Source: UBA1351 sp963677885
GTDB lineage: Bacteria; Bacillota; Clostridia; Lachnospirales; Vallitaleaceae
Length of the DNA: 64,000 nt
Reading direction: 5' to 3'
Assembly: GCA_963677885.1 (NCBI GenBank)
Contig: OY782500.1
Coordinates: 1,178,001-1,242,000, forward strand
Below are positions 63,279 to 64,000 of the stretch, in pieces (within the stretch, counting starts at the first letter, position 1; each line of letters opens with the position of its first letter). The notes under the pieces are model-generated. The model was not told where the DNA came from, made no database searches, and saw only the letters and a program-made list of their open reading frames with translations. A program made the position numbers and the translations under genes.

Positions 63279-64000
63279 TTATTGTTGATTCTTATTTACT
63301 TCTTTACTATAGCTGCCCGGACTCATACCAACGTATTTTTTGAAAACCCGAATAAATGAGTTGCTTGTATTAAATCCAACTTCTAGGGCAAGTTCTGAAA
63401 TTTTCATCTGAGGATCCGTCTCCAACATGTGTTTGGCTACCTTGATCCTGTAGGAGTTCAAATAATCTTTAAAGTTCTGGCCTTCCTGCTTTTTAAACAA
63501 GGCGCTGCAATATTTTGCTGACATGTTCAAATCTTCTGCCATATCATTTAACATGATATCATCAGCATAGTTATCATGAACATACCTTTTCATTTGTTCA
63601 TGGAGGATATCCTTGGTATGACTGTCTTCTTCTTTTCTTCGGTGCATAATCAAACCTATTATATCTGTGACCTTTTCATCCTGGCCATCCTCAAACCAAA
63701 GACCTTCCAAGGCTTCAATCAAGGGCATAATATCTCTCTTAAATACTTTATCCTCAATTTTCAACTCATTAATGATACGGAAAATTGTAGACTTTATTGC
63801 AACCATTAACTTTTTTCGTTCATCTTTAATCAACTTTCTGACCACCAGATTCTCATGGATAATGGCTTCAATTTCTTTAAAAACTTTCTCATCCCCCTGA
63901 ACTGCCATATTAATAATCCTTGTTTCTACTGTCAGTGGATAATAAAGTTTCTGGTCAAAATCAATTTTTTCCATCATCTTTGGGGTTAGTATCAAATGCC
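63279..64000 (-). CDS. AraC-family transcriptional regulator (5' end cut by window edge)
   Basis: The frame stays open to the window edge, so the N-terminus is missing. The last 100 residues are a double helix-turn-helix AraC domain: IMLNDMAEDLNMSAKYCSALFKK and ISELALEVGFNTSNSFIRVFKKYVGMSPGSY. The upstream segment (VETRIINMAVQGDEKVFKEIEAIIHENL) resembles the linker of membrane-bound AraC sensors found with LplABC importers, and of YesN response regulators. It probably activates the adjacent carbohydrate operon; which sensor type it is cannot be decided here. Confidence 0.88.
   Translation of the reverse strand, partial: HLILTPKMMEKIDFDQKLYYPLTVETRIINMAVQGDEKVFKEIEAIIHENLVVRKLIKDERKKLMVAIKSTIFRIINELKIEDKVFKRDIMPLIEALEGLWFEDGQDEKVTDIIGLIMHRRKEEDSHTKDILHEQMKRYVHDNYADDIMLNDMAEDLNMSAKYCSALFKKQEGQNFKDYLNSYRIKVAKHMLETDPQMKISELALEVGFNTSNSFIRVFKKYVGMSPGSYSKEVNKNQQ

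Overview
The window looks like a chromosomal segment of a low-GC, Gram-positive anaerobe of the class Clostridia, probably near the Lachnospirales. The evidence is strong GGAGG-type ribosome binding sites, many lipoboxes, a DUF4364 gene, a tig-clpP-clpX-lon-engB order common in Clostridia, and a sugar ABC importer encoded without its own ATPase. I see no rRNA, tRNA, CRISPR, phage or transposase gene. The species cannot be named from the sequence.

Layout. 1-2025: 3'-truncated gene for a secreted phosphodiester glycosidase. 2223-3268: promoter, FMN riboswitch with terminator, and riboflavin transporter ribU. 3321-8926: HD-GYP protein, family 4 glycosyltransferase, glpK, a YhcC-type radical SAM protein and a DUF4364 protein. 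8974-16441: proteostasis operon read leftward, tig-clpP-clpX-lon-engB plus an unusual HD-GYP protein. 16461-31092: two complete oligopeptide ABC importers in tandem, one ordered A-B-C-D-F and the other B-C-D-F-A, preceded by a gene-poor stretch up to 32130. 32131-37375: DJ-1 protein, CYTH protein and a MacAB-like export operon with a Yip1 protein. 37494-41345: fatty acid desaturase and aconitase operon whose promoter carries a near-consensus Fur box in its spacer. 41411-43861: TPR-GGDEF diguanylate cyclase and thiol peroxidase tpx, the latter with a PerR-like box. 43858-47114: an HscC-type Hsp70, a degenerate J protein and a DUF1266-like protein. 47249-53320: glycosyltransferase, ftsH, orphan cobQ and a coiled-coil lipoprotein. 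53411-64000: a carbohydrate locus with an AraC regulator (5'-truncated), LplB/LplC-type permeases, a solute-binding lipoprotein, a GH94-like phosphorylase, a sulfatase and a heparinase II/III-like lyase.

How it works together. Three themes recur. (1) Envelope uptake: three importers whose binding lipoproteins all carry long acidic, threonine-rich tethers. (2) Cyclic di-GMP and stress: one cyclase with an inhibitory site, one canonical HD-GYP phosphodiesterase, and one HD-GYP protein lacking expected active-site residues in the Lon/Clp operon. (3) Iron and peroxide control: Fur-type and PerR-type boxes sit on the promoters of iron enzymes and of a peroxidase.

The most novel candidate is the right-hand carbohydrate locus. 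Its lyase, sulfatase and phosphorylase all lack signal peptides, so it looks like a system that imports a sulfated, uronic-acid-containing oligosaccharide and breaks it down inside the cell, ending in phosphorolysis. Other items of interest are the Fur-controlled desaturase-aconitase pair, the structured RNA region ahead of tig, and a long perfect inverted repeat between ftsH and cobQ.
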